A stretch of 64,000 bases of DNA. It comes from Aquilaria yunnanensis. Taxonomy: Eukaryota > Streptophyta > Magnoliopsida > Malvales > Thymelaeaceae. The notes under the pieces were generated by a model. The model worked only from the letters and a program-made list of their open reading frames with translations, was not told the DNA's origin and searched no databases. Shown one piece after another: positions 45,601-57,500 of the stretch. Position 1 is the stretch's first letter; every line of letters starts with the position of its first letter. The DNA lies in the NCBI GenBank assembly GCA_039654915.1, contig CM077594.1:33577001-33641000 (forward strand), read 5' to 3'. Position numbers and translations under genes: made by a program.

Positions 45601-48600
45601 GAGGTTCTAAGGAAATCTCCTTAACCTCAAACTTCAATCAATTTTTCAAACACAGTCAATTTTCTCGAACGATAGGAGAGTTCCTGTCATAGAGGTTCTA
45701 AAAAAATATCCTTAACCTCAAACTTCAGCCAATTTTTCTAACGCAATCAATTTTCTCCAACGGTAGGAGAGTTCCTCTCGTACAGGTTCTAAGGAAATCT
45801 TCTTAACCTCAAACTTTAATCAATTTTCAAAACACAGTCAATTTTTCTTTAACGATAGCAGAGTTCCTGTCGTATAGGTTCGAAGGAAATCTCCTTAACC
45901 TCAAACTTCAATCAATTTTTCAAGGACGGTCAATTTTTCTTCAACGATAGGAGAGTTCCTGCCGTAGAGGTTGTAAGGAAATCTCCTTAACCCCAAACTC
46001 AATCAATTTTTCCTCAATGATAGAAGAGTTTCTGGCGTAGGGGATATAAGGAAATCTTCTTAACCTCAAACTTTAATGAATTTTTCAAACACAGTCAATT
46101 TTATCCAACGATAGGAGAGTTCCTGTCATAGAGGTTCTAAGGAAATGTCCTTAACCTCAAACTTGAATCAATTTCTCAACCACAGTCAATTTTTCTTCAA
46201 CGATAGGAGAGTTCCTATCGTAGAAGTTCAAAGGAAATCTCCTTATCCTCAAACTTCAATCAATTCTTGAAATACAGTCAATTTTTCTCCGACGATAGGG
46301 GAGTTCCTGTCGTAGAGGTTCAAAGGAAATCTCCTTAACCCCAAACTTCAATCAATTTTTCAAAGACAGTCAATTTTCTGTAACGATAGGAGAGTTCCTA
46401 TTGTACAGGATAGAAGGAAATGTCCTTAACCGCAAACTTGAATCAATTTTTCAAGCACAGTTAATTTTTCTTCAACGATAGAAGAGTTCCTGTCGTAGAG
46501 GTTATAAGGAAATCCCCTTAAACTCAAACTTTAATTAATTTTTCAAATACAGTTCATTTTTCTCCAACGATAGGAGAGTTCCTATCGTAGAGGTTCAAAG
46601 GAAATCTCCTTAACCTCAAAGTTTGATCAATTTTTTAAACACAGTTAATTTTATGCAACGATAGCAGAGTTCCGGTCGTACAGGTTATAAGGAAATGTCC
46701 TTAACCTCAAACTTTAATCAACTTTTCAACCACAGTCAATTTTTTTTCAACGATAGGAGAGTTTCTGTCGTAGAAGTTCAAAGGAAATCTCCTTAACCTC
46801 AAACTTTAATCAAATTTTCAAACACAGTCAATTTTCTCCAACGATAGGAGAGTTCCTGTCGTACAGGTTATAAGTAAATCTACTTAACCTCAAACCTCAA
46901 TCAATTTTTCAAACACAGTTAATTTTTTCCAACGATAGGAGAGTTCCTGTCGTACAGGTTCTAAAGAAATCTCCTGAACCTCAAACTTTAATCAATTTTT
47001 GAAACACACTCAATTTTTCTTCAAAGATAGGAGACTTCCAGTCGTAGAGGTTCTAAGGAAATCTCCTTAACCTCAAACTTCAATCAATTTTTCAAACACA
47101 GTCAATTTTTCTTCAACGATAGGAGAGTTCCTGTCGTAGAGGTGGTAAGGAAATCTCCTTAACCTCAATCTTAATCAATTTTTCATCAATGGTAGGAGAG
47201 TTCCTGTCGCAGAGGTTATAAGGAAATCTCCTTAATCTCAAACTTCAATCAATTTTTCAAACACAGTCAATTTTCTCCAATGATAGGAGAGTTCCTGTCG
47301 TAGAGGTTCTAAGGAAATGTCCTTAACCTCAAACCTGAATCAATTTTTCAAACACAGTCAATTTTTCCTCAACGATAGGGGAGTTCCTGTCGTAGGGGTT
47401 GTAAGGAAATCTCCTTAACCTCACACTCAATCAATTTTTCGTCAATGATAGGAGAGTTCCTGTCGTAGAGGTTATAAGGAAATCTCTTTAACCTCAAACT
47501 TTAATCAATTTTTGAAACACAGTCTATTTTCTCCAACGATAGAAGAGTTATTGTCGTAAGGGTTCTAACGAAATGTCCTTAACCTCAAACTTGAATCAAT
47601 TTTTCAACCACAGTGAATTTTTCTTCAACGATAGGAGAGTTCTCATCGTAGAGGTTGTAAGGAAATCTCCTTAACCTCAAACTTTAATTAATTTTTCAAA
47701 TACAGTCAATTTTTCTCCAACGATAGGAGAGTTCCTGTCGTAGAGGTTCAAAGGAAATCTCCTTAACCTCAAAGTTCGATCAATTTTTCAAACACAGTCA
47801 ATTTTCTACAACGATAGGATAGTTCCTGTCGTACAGGATATAAGGAAATGTCCTTAACCTCAAACTGGAATCAATTTTTAAAACACAGTCAATTTTTCTT
47901 CAACGATAGGAGAGTTCCAGTCGTAGAGGTTATAAGGAAATCTCCTTAACATCAAACTTCAATCAATTTTTCTAATACAGTCAATTTTTCTCCAATAGTA
48001 GGAGAGTTCCTGTCGTAGAGGTTCAAAGTAAATCCCCTTAACGTCAAACTTTGATCAATTTTTCAAACACAGTTAATTTTCTGCAACGATAGGAGACTTT
48101 CTGTCGTACAGGTTATAAGGAAATGTTCTTGACCGCAAACTTGAATCAATTTTTCTACCAGAGTCAATTTTTCTTCAACGATAGGAGAGTTTCTGTCATA
48201 GTGGTTTTAAGGAAATCTCCTTAACCTTAAACTTCATTCAATTTTTGAAACACAGTCAATTTTTCTTCAACGATAGGAGAGTTGCTGTCATAGAGGTTCA
48301 AAGGAAATCTCTTTAACCTCAAACTTCAATCAATTTTTCAAACACAGTCAATTTTCTCCAACGGTAGAAGAGTTCCTGTCGTACAGGTTATAAGGAAATC
48401 TCCTTAACCTCAATCCTCAATCAATTTTTAAAACATAGTCAACTTTCTGGAACGATACGAGGGTCCTTGTCGTAGAGGTTCTAAGGAAATCTCCTGAACC
48501 TCAAACTTTAATCAATTTTTAAAACATAGTCAATTTTTCTTCAACGATAGAAGAGTTCCTGTCATAGAGGTTCTAAGGAAATCTCCTTAACCTCAAACTT

Positions 48601-48647
48601 GAATCAATTTTTCAAACACAGTCAATTTTTCTTCAACGATAGGAGAG

Positions 48648-48793
48648 TTCCTGTCGTAGAGGTTATAAGGAAATCTGCTTAACCTCAAACTCAATCAATT
48701 TTTCTTCAATGATAGCAGACTTCCTGTCGTAGAGGTTCTAAGGAAATCTCCTTAACCTCAAAGTCAATCAATTTTTCTTCAATGATAGGAGAG
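48648..48793 (+). repeat. Two consecutive 73-bp short monomers
   Basis: The phase point TTCCTG lies at 48648, 48721 and 48794, spacing exactly 73 bp twice. Each reads CTCAAA(C/G)TCAATCAATTTTTC and then TTCAATG, with a single T-tract. Confidence 0.9.
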
Positions 48794-49760
48794 TTCCTAT
48801 CATAGAGGCTCTAAGGAAATCTTCTTAACTTCAAACTTCAATCAATTTTTCAAACACAGTTAATTTTCTCGAACGATAGGAGAGTTCCTGTCGTAGAGGT
48901 TCCAAGGAAATCTCCTTAACCACAAACTTTAATCAATTTTTCAAAACACAGTCAATTTTCTCTAATGAGAGGAGAGTTCCTGTCGTACAGGTTATAGGGA
49001 AATCTCCTTAACCTCAAACTTGAATTAATTTTTGAACCACAGTCAATTTTTCTTCAACGATAGGAGAGTTCTTGCTGTACAGGATATAAGGAAATGTCCT
49101 TAACCTAAAACTTGAATCAATTTTTCGACCACAGTCAATTTTTCTTCAACGATAGGAGAGTTCCTATCGTAGAGGTTGTAAGGAAATCTCCTTGACCTCA
49201 AACTTCAATCAATTTTTCTCCATCGATAGGAGAGTTCCTATTGTAGAGGTTCTAAGGTAATCTCCTTAACCTCAAAGTCAATCAATTTTTCTTCAATGAT
49301 AGGAGAGTTCCTATCATAGAGGTTCTAAGGAAATCTTCTTAACTTCAAACTTCAATCAATTTTTCAAACACAGTTAATTTTCTCGAACGATAGGAGAGTT
49401 CCTGTCGTAGAGGTTCCAAGGAAATCTCCTTAACCACAAACTTTAATCAATTTTTCAAAACACAGTCAATTTTCTCTAATGAGAGGAAAGTTCCTGTCGT
49501 ACAGGTTATAAGGAAATCTCCTTAACCTCAAACTTGAATTAATTTTTCAACCACAGTCAATTTTTCTTCAAGGATAGGAGAGTTCTTGCCGTACAGGATA
49601 TAAGGAAATGTCCTTAACCTAAAACTTGAATCAATTTTTCGACCACAGTCAATTTTTCTTCAACGATAGGAGAGTTCCTATCGTAGAGGTTGTAAGGAAA
49701 TCTCCTTGACCTCAAACTTCAATCAATTTTTCTCCATCGATAGGAGAGTTCCTGTCGTAG
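48761..49760 (+). repeat. Tandem duplication, 514-bp period
   Basis: AAGTCAATCAATTTTTC begins at 48761 and 49275. The two copies agree through rare features: CTATCATAGAGG, TTCCAAGG, CTTAACCACAAAC, the extra A in TTTCAAAACACAG, and TCAAGGATAGG against TCAACGATAGG. The unit mixes 73-bp and 92-bp monomers, so it is not a multiple of 91.5. It looks recent. Confidence 0.9.
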
Positions 49761-50755
49761 AGGTTCAAAGGAAATCTCCTTAACCTCAAACTTCGATCAA
49801 TTTTTCAAATACAGTCAATTTTCTACAACGATAGAAGAGTTCCTGTCGTACAGGATATAACGAAATGTCCTTAATCTCAAACTTGAATCAATTTTTCAAC
49901 CAAAGTCAATTTTTCATCAACGATAGAAGAGTTCCTGTCGTAGAGGTTATAAGGAAATATCCTTAACCTCAAACTTTAATCAATTTGTCAAATACAGTCA
50001 ATTTTTCTCCAACGATAGGAGAGTTCCTATCGTAGAGGTTGTAAGGAAATCTCCCTAACCTCAAACTCAATCAATTTTTCTTCAATGATAGCAGAGTTCC
50101 TTTCGTATAGGTTCTATCGAAATCTCCTTAACCTGAAACTCAATCAATTTTTCATCAATGATAGAAGAGTTCCTGTCGTAGAGGTTATGAGGAAATCACC
50201 CTATCCTCAAACTTTAATTCATTTTTCAAATATAGTCAATTTTTCTCTAACGATAGGAGAGTTCCTGTCGTAGAGGTTCAAAGGAAATCTCCTTAACCTC
50301 AAACTTCGATTAATTTTTCAAACACAGTCAATTTTTCTCGAACGATAGGAGAGTTGTTGTCGTAGAGGTTCAAAGGAAATCTCCTTAACCTCAAACTTTA
50401 ATCAATTTTTCAAACACAGTCAATTTTCTCTAACGATAGGAGAGTTCCTGTCGTACAGGTTATAAGGAAATCTCCTTAACCTCAAACCTTAATCAATTTT
50501 TCAAACACAGTCAATTTTCTCCAACGATAGGAGAGTTTCTATCGTAGAGGTTCTAAAGAAATCTCCTTAACCTCAAACTTTAATCAATTTTTAAAACACA
50601 CTCAATTTTTCTTCAATGATAGGAGACTTCCAGTTGAAGAGGTTCTAAGGAAATCTCATTAACCTCAAACTTCAATCAATTTTTCAAACACAGTTAATTT
50701 TTGTTCAACGATAGGAGAGTTCCTGTCGTAGAGGTTGTAAGGAAATCTTCTTAAA
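49761..50755 (+). repeat. Diverged satellite spacer between local duplications
   Basis: Ordinary and short monomers in register; no gene. The 62-codon open frame near 50085 is accidental and reads through monomers in changing frames. Confidence 0.75.
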
Positions 50756-52760
50756 CTCAAACTCAATCAATTTTTCTTCAATGATAGCAGAGTTCTCGTC
50801 GTAGAGGTTATAAGGAAATCTCCTTAGCCTCAAACTCAATCAATTTTTCAGCAATGATAGGAGAGTTCCTGTCATACAGGTTATAAGAAAATCTCCTTAA
50901 ACTTAAACTTTAATCAATTTCTCAAACATAGTCAATTTTCTCCAACGATAGGAGAGTTCCTGTCATATAGGTTCTAAGGAAATGTCCTTAACCTCAAACT
51001 TGAATCAATTTTCCAACCTTAGTCAATTTTTCTTCAACGATAGGAGAGTTCCTTTCGTTGAGGTCGAAGGAAATCTCCTTAACCTCAAACTTCAATCAAT
51101 TTTTCAAATACAGTCAATTTTTCTCCAACGATAGGAGGGTTCCTGTCGAAGAGGTTCAATGGAAATCTCCCTAACCTCAAACTTCGATCAATTTTTGAAG
51201 CACAGTCAATTTTTTGCAACGAAAGGAGAGTTCCTGTCGTACAAGATATAAGGAAATGTCCTTAATCTCAACCTTGAATCAAATTTTCAACCACAGTCAA
51301 TTTTTGTTCAACGATAGAAGAGTTCCTGTCGTAGAGGTTATAAGGAAATCTCCTTAACCTCAAACTTCAATTAATTTTTCAAATACAGTCAATTTTTCTC
51401 CAACGATAGGAGAGTTCCTGTTGTACAGGTTATAAGGAAATCTCCTTAACCTCAAACCTCAATCAATTTTTAAAACACAGTTAATTTTTTCCAACGATAC
51501 GAGAGTCCCTGTCGTAGAGGTTCTAAGGAAATCTCCTAAACCTCAAACTTTAATCAATTTTTAAAACACAGTCAATTTTTCTTCAACGATAGAAGAGTTC
51601 CTGTCTCAGAGGTTCTAAGGAAATCTCCTTAACCTCAAACTTCTATCAATTTTTCAAACACAGTCAATTTTTCTGCAACGATAGGAGAGTTCCTATCATA
51701 GAGGTTGGAAGGAAACCACCTTAACCTCAAACTCAATCAATTTTTCTTCAATGATAGCAAACTTCCTGTCGTAGAGGTTCTAAGGAAATCTCCTTAACCT
51801 AAAACTCAATCAATTTTTCAGCAATGATAGGAGAGTTCCTGTCGTATAGGTTATAAGGAAATCTCCTTAAACTCAAACTTCAATCAATTTTTCATCCATA
51901 GTCAATTTTCTGCAACGATAGGAGAATTCCTGTCATAGAGGTTCTAAGGACTTGTCCTTAACCTCAAACTTGAATCAATTTCTCAACCATAGTCAATTTT
52001 TCTTCAACGTTAGGAGAGTTCCTTTCGTTGAGGTCGAAGGAAATCTCCTTAACTTCAAACTTGAATCAATTTTTCAAATACAGTCAATTTTTCACCAATG
52101 ATAGGAGGGTTCCTATCATAGAGGTTCAAAGGAAATCTCCCTAACCTCAAACTTCGATCAATTTTTGAAGCACAGTCAATTTTTTGCAACGAAATGAGAG
52201 TTCCTGTCGTACAAGATATAAGGAAATGTCCTTGATCTCAACCTTGAATCAAATTTTCAACCATAGTCAATTTTTCTTCAATGATAGAAAAGTGCTTGTC
52301 GTAGATGTTATAAGGAAATCCCCTTACCCTCAAAATTTAATTAATTTTTCAAATACAGTCAATTTTTCTCCAACGATAGGAGAGTTCCTGTCGTACAGGT
52401 TATAAGGAAATCTCATGAACCTCAAACCTAAATCAATTTTTAAAATAGAGTCAATATTCTCTAACGATACGAGAGTCCCTGTCGTAGAGGTTCTAAGGAA
52501 ATCTCCTGAACCTCAAACTTTAATCAATTTTTAAAACACAGTCAATTTTTCTTCAACGATAGAAGAGTTCCTGTCAAAAAGGTTCTAAGGAAATCTCCTT
52601 AACCTCAAACTTCAATCAATTTTTCAAACACAGTCAATTTTTCTTCAACGATAAGAGAGTTCCTGTCATAGAGGTTGTAAGGAAATCTCCTTAACCTCAA
52701 ACTCAATCAATTTTTCTTTAATGATAGCAGACTTCCTGTCGTAGAGTTTCTAAGGAAATT
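50756..52760 (+). repeat. Tandem duplication, 970-bp period
   Basis: Four landmarks give the same spacing: GCAATGATAG at 50851 and 51821, CCTTTCGTTGAGG at 51051 and 52021, the GCAACGAAA monomer at 51216 and 52186, and GAGAGTCCCT at 51501 and 52471. The rare strings TACAAGATATAAGG and CAACCTTGAATCAAATTTTC are shared. A more distant relative lies 3,042 bp upstream of the first copy (GAGGGTCCTT at 48459; GCAGAC at 48715 against GCAAAC at 51757). Confidence 0.9.
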
Positions 52761-53929
52761 TCCTTAACCTCAAACTCAATCAATTTTTCTTCAATGATAG
52801 GAGAGTTCCTGTCATCGAGGTTCTAAGGAAATCTTCTTAACTTCAAACTTCAATTAATTTTTCAAACACAGTTAATTTTCTGGAACGATAGGAGAGTTCC
52901 AGTCATAGGGGTTCCAAGGAAATCTCCATAACCTCAAACTTCCATCAGTTTTTCCCACATAGTCAATTTTCTCCAAAAATAGGAGAGTTCCTGTCGTAGA
53001 GGTTCTATGGAAATCTTCTTAACCACAAACTTTAATCAATTTTTCAATCACAGTCAATTTTCTCCAACGAGAGGAGAGTTCCTGTCGTACAGGTTATAAG
53101 GAAATCTCCTTAACCTCAAACTTGAATTAATTTTTCAACTACAGTCAATTTTTCTTCAACGATAGAAGAGTTGCTGTCGTACCGGATATAAGGAAATGTC
53201 CTTAACCTCAAACTTCAATCAATTTTTCAACCACAGTCAATTTTCCTTCAACGATAGGAGAGTTCCTGTCGTAGAGGTTGTAAGGAAATCTCCTTAACCT
53301 CAAACTGTAATCAATTTTTCAAATACAGTCAATTTTTCTCCAACGCTAGGAGAGTTCCTGTCGTAGAGGTTCAAAGGAAATCTCCTTAACCTCAAACTTC
53401 GATCAATTTTTCAAACACAGTCAATTTTCTACAACGATAGAAGAGTTCCTGTCGTACAGGATATAACGAAATGTCCTTAATCTCAAACCTGAATCAATTT
53501 TTCAACCACAGTTAATTTTTCTTCAACGATAGGAGAGTTCCTGTCGTAGAGGTTATAAGGAAATCTCCTTAACCTCAAACTTTAATCAATTTGTCAAATA
53601 CAGTCAATTTTTCTCCAACGATAGGAGAGTTCCTGTTCTAGAGGTTGTAAGGAAATCTCCTTAACCTCAAACTCAGTCAATTTTTCTTCAATGATAGCGG
53701 AGTTCCTGTCGTAGAGGTTCTATGGAAATCTCCTTAACCTGAAACTCAATCAATTTTTCATCAATGATAGAAAAGTTCCCGTCGTAGAGGTTATAAGGAA
53801 ATCCCCTTAACCTCAAACTTTAATTAATTTTTCAAATACAGTTAATTTTTCTCCAACGATAGGAGAGTTCATGTCGTAGAGGTTCAAAGGAAATCTCCTT
53901 AACCTCAAACTTTAATCAATTTTTCAAAC
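52761..53929 (+). repeat. Diverged satellite spacer
   Basis: Mixed 73-bp and 92-bp monomers in the usual orientation; no gene or other element seen. ACAACGATAGAAGAG with TACAGGATATAACG at about 53431 matches about 49825 closely, so it shares an older cycle with that region. Confidence 0.75.
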
Positions 53930-54540
53930 ACAGTCAATTTTCTCTAACGTAGGCGAGTTCCTGTCGTATAGATTATAAGGAAATCTCCTTAACCCCAAAC
54001 TTGAATCAATTTTTCAACCACAGTCAATTTTTCTTCAACGATAGGAGAGTTTCTGTGGTAGAAGTTATAAGGAAATCTCCTTAACCTCAAACTTTAATCA
54101 ATTTTTCAAACACAGTCAATTTTTCTCGAACGATAGGAGAGTTGCTGTCGTAGAGGTTCAAAGGAAATCTCCTTAACCTCAAACTTTAATCAATTTTTCA
54201 AACACAGTCAATTTTCTCTAACACAATAGGAGAGTTCTTGTCGTACAGGTTATAAGGAAATCTCCTTAACCTCAAACCTTAATCAATTTTTCAAACACAG
54301 TCAATTTTCTCTAACGTAGGCGAGTTCCTGTCGTACAGGTTATAAGGAAATCTCCTTAACCCCAAACTTGAATCAATTTTTCAACCACAGTCAATTTTTC
54401 TTCAACGATAGGAGAGTTTCTGTGATGGAAGTTATAAGGAAATCTCCTTAACCTCAAACTTTAATCAATTTTTCAAACACAGTTAATTTTTCTCGAACGA
54501 TAGGAGAGTTGCTGTCGTAGAGGTTCTAAGCAAATCTCCT
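53930..54540 (+). repeat. Local duplication, 367-bp period (4 monomers)
   Basis: TTCTGTG(G/A)T(A/G)GAAGTTATAAGG occurs at 54051 and 54418, and CTAACGTAGGCGAG precedes each. A monomer with two extra bases (CTCTAACACAATAGG) at 54219 has a relative at 44421, 9.8 kb upstream. Confidence 0.8.
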
Positions 54541-57500
54541 TAACCTCAAACTTCATTCAATTTTTAAAACACAGTCAATTTTGTGAAATCATAGGAGAGT
54601 TCCTATCGTAGAGGTTGTAAGGAAATCTCCTTAACCTCAAACTTTAATCAATTTTTCAAACAGAGTCAATTTTTCTTCAACGATAGGAGATTTGCTGTCA
54701 TAGAAATTATAAGGAAATCTCCTTAACCTCAAACTTCAATCAATTTTTCAAACATAGTCAATTTATCTTCGACGAGAGGAGAGTTCCTATCGTAGAGGTT
54801 CTAATAAAATATCCTAAACCTCAAACATAAATTAATTTTTCAAACACAGTCAACATTTCTTCAACGATAGAAAAGTTCCTGTCGCAGAGCTTCTAAGGAT
54901 ATCTCGTTAAACTCAAACTTCAATCAGTTTTTCAAACACAGTTAATTTTTCTTCTATGACAGGGGGGTTCCTGTCGTAGAGGTTCTAAGGAAATGTCGTT
55001 AAACTCAAACTTCAATCAATTTTTCAAACACAGTCAATTTTTCTTCAATGACAGGAGAGTTCCTGTCATAGAGGTTCTAAGCAAATCTCCTTAACTTTAA
55101 ACTTCAATCAATTCTTCAAACACAGTGAATTTTATCCAACGATAGGAGAGTTTCTATCCTAAAGGTTCTAAGAAAATTTCCTCAACCTAAATTTTCAATC
55201 AATTTTTCAAACAAAGTCAATTTTTCCTAATGATAGGAGAGTTCCTGTCGTAGAGGTTCTAAGGAAATATCTTGAACCTTAAACTTTAATCAATTTTTCA
55301 AACACTGTCAATTTTTCTTCAACGATATGATAGTTCCTGTCGTAGAGATTCTAAGGAAATCTCCTTAACCTCAAACTTGAATCAATTTTTCAAACACAGT
55401 CAATTTTTCTTCAATGATAGGAGAGCTCCTGTCGTAAAGGTTCTAAAGAAATCTCCTTAACCTCAAACTTCAATCAGTTTTTCAAACACAGTCAATTTTT
55501 CTTCAATGATACGAGAGTTCCTGTCGTTAAGGTTCTAAAGAAATCTCATTAAGCTCAAACTTCAATTAATTTTTCGAACACAAATAATTTTCTCCAACGA
55601 TAGGAGAGTTCCTGTCGTAGACGTTCTAAGGAAATCTCCCTAACCTCAAACTTCAATCAATTTTCAAACATAGTCAATTTTTATCCAACGATAGGAGAGT
55701 TCCTGTCATAGAGGTTCTAAGGAAATCTCCTTAATCTCGAACTTCAATCAACTTTTCAAACACAGTCAATTTTCTCCAACGGTAGGGGAGTTCCTGTCAT
55801 AGAGGCTCTAAGGAAATCTCCTTAAACTCATACTTTAATCAAATTTTCAAACACAGTCAATTTTTCTGCAACGATAGGAGAGATCTTGTCGTATAGGTTT
55901 TAAGGAAATCTCCTTAGCCTCAAACTTCAATCAATTTTTCAAACATAGTCAACTTGTCGTAAAGGTTCTAAGGAAATCTCCTTAACATAAAACTTCAATC
56001 AATTTTTCAAACACAGTCAATTTTTCTTCAATGACAGGAGAGTTCCTGTCGTAGATGTTCTAAGGAAATCTCCTTAACCTCAAACTTCAATTAATTTTTC
56101 AAACAGAGTTAATTTTTCTTCAACGATAAAAGAGTTCCTATCATAGAGGTTCTAAGGAAATCTCCTTAACCTCAAACTTCAATCAATTTTTCAAACATAG
56201 TCAATTTTTCTTCAACGATGGGAGAGTTCCTGTCGTAGAGGTTCTAAGGAAATCTCATTAACCTCAAACTCAGTCAATTTGTCTTCAACGATCGGAGAGT
56301 TCCTGTCATAGAGGTTATACTCAACCTCAATTATCAATCAATTTGTCAAACACAGTCAATTTTTCTTCAATGACAGAAGAGTTCCCGTCGTAGAGGTTTT
56401 AAACAAATCTCCTTAACCTCAAACTTCAATAAATTTTTCAAACACAGTCAATCTTCTCCAATGATAGGAGAGTTCCTGTCATAGAGGATCTAAGGAAATC
56501 TCCTTAACCTTAAACTTCAATCAATTTTTCAAACACAGTCAATTTTTCTTCAACGATAGGAGAGTTCCTGTCGTAGAGGTTCTGAGGAAACTTCATTAAC
56601 CTCAAACTCAGTTCATTTGTCTTCAACGATAAGAGAGTTCCTGTCATAGAGGTTCTAAGAAAATCTCCTTAAGCTCAAATCTCAATCAATTTTTCAAACA
56701 CAGTCAATTTTTCTTCAATGATAGGAGAGTTCCTATCCTAGAGGTTCTAGAAAAATCTCCTTAACCTCAAACTTGAATCAAATTTTCAAACACAGTTAAT
56801 TTTTCTTCAACGATAAAAGAGTTCCTATCGTAGAGGTGCTAACGAATTCTCCAAAACCTCAAACTCAATCAATTTTTCGTCAATGATATGAGAGTTCCTG
56901 TCGTAGAGATTCTAAAGAAAGCTTCTTCACCTAAAACGCAATTAATGTTTCTTGAACGATACGAGAGTTCCTGTCATAGACGTTCTGAGCAAATCTCCTT
57001 AACCTCAAACTTCAATCAATTTCTCAAGCACAGTCAATTTTTCCTCAATCATTGGAGATTTCCTGTCGTAGAGGTTCTAAGGTAATCTCGTTAAACTCAA
57101 ACTTCAATTAATTTTTCAAACACAGTCAATTTTTCTTCAACGACAGGAGAGTTCCTGTCGTAGAGGTTCTTAGAAAATCTCCTTCAACTCAAACTTTAAT
57201 CAATTTTTCAAACACAGTCAATTTTTCTTCAACGTTAGGAGAGTTCCTATCGTACAGGTTCTAAGGAAATCTCCTTAACCTCAAACTTTAATCAATTTTT
57301 CAAACACAGTCAATTTTTCTTCAACGATAGGAGACTTCCTGTCGTAGAGGTTCTAAGGAAATCTCATTAACCTCAAACTCAGTCAATTTTTCTTCAACGA
57401 TAGGAGAGTTCCTATGGTAGGGGTTCTAAGGAAATCTCCTTAACCTCGAACCTCAATCAATTTTCCAAACACAGTCAATTTTTCTTCAACGATAGGAGAG

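Larger units (their letters stand above)
37501..48760 (+). repeat. Diverged satellite, irregular 1.2-1.5 kb periodicity
   Basis: Monomers remain in one orientation but vary a lot. Frequent local forms are TTATAAGGAAATGTCC, TACAGGATATAAGG and TCAACCACAG. Monomers with (G/A)CAACGATAGG plus TACAGGATATAAGG recur at about 42161, 43687, 45135, 46380 and 47808, spacings near 1526, 1448, 1245 and 1428 bp. GACTTCCAGT monomers occur at 44617, 47033 and 50625. A shortened monomer near 42600 joins CAATTTT to AGGTTCTAAGG. I see no gene, transposon or foreign sequence in this stretch. Confidence 0.8.
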
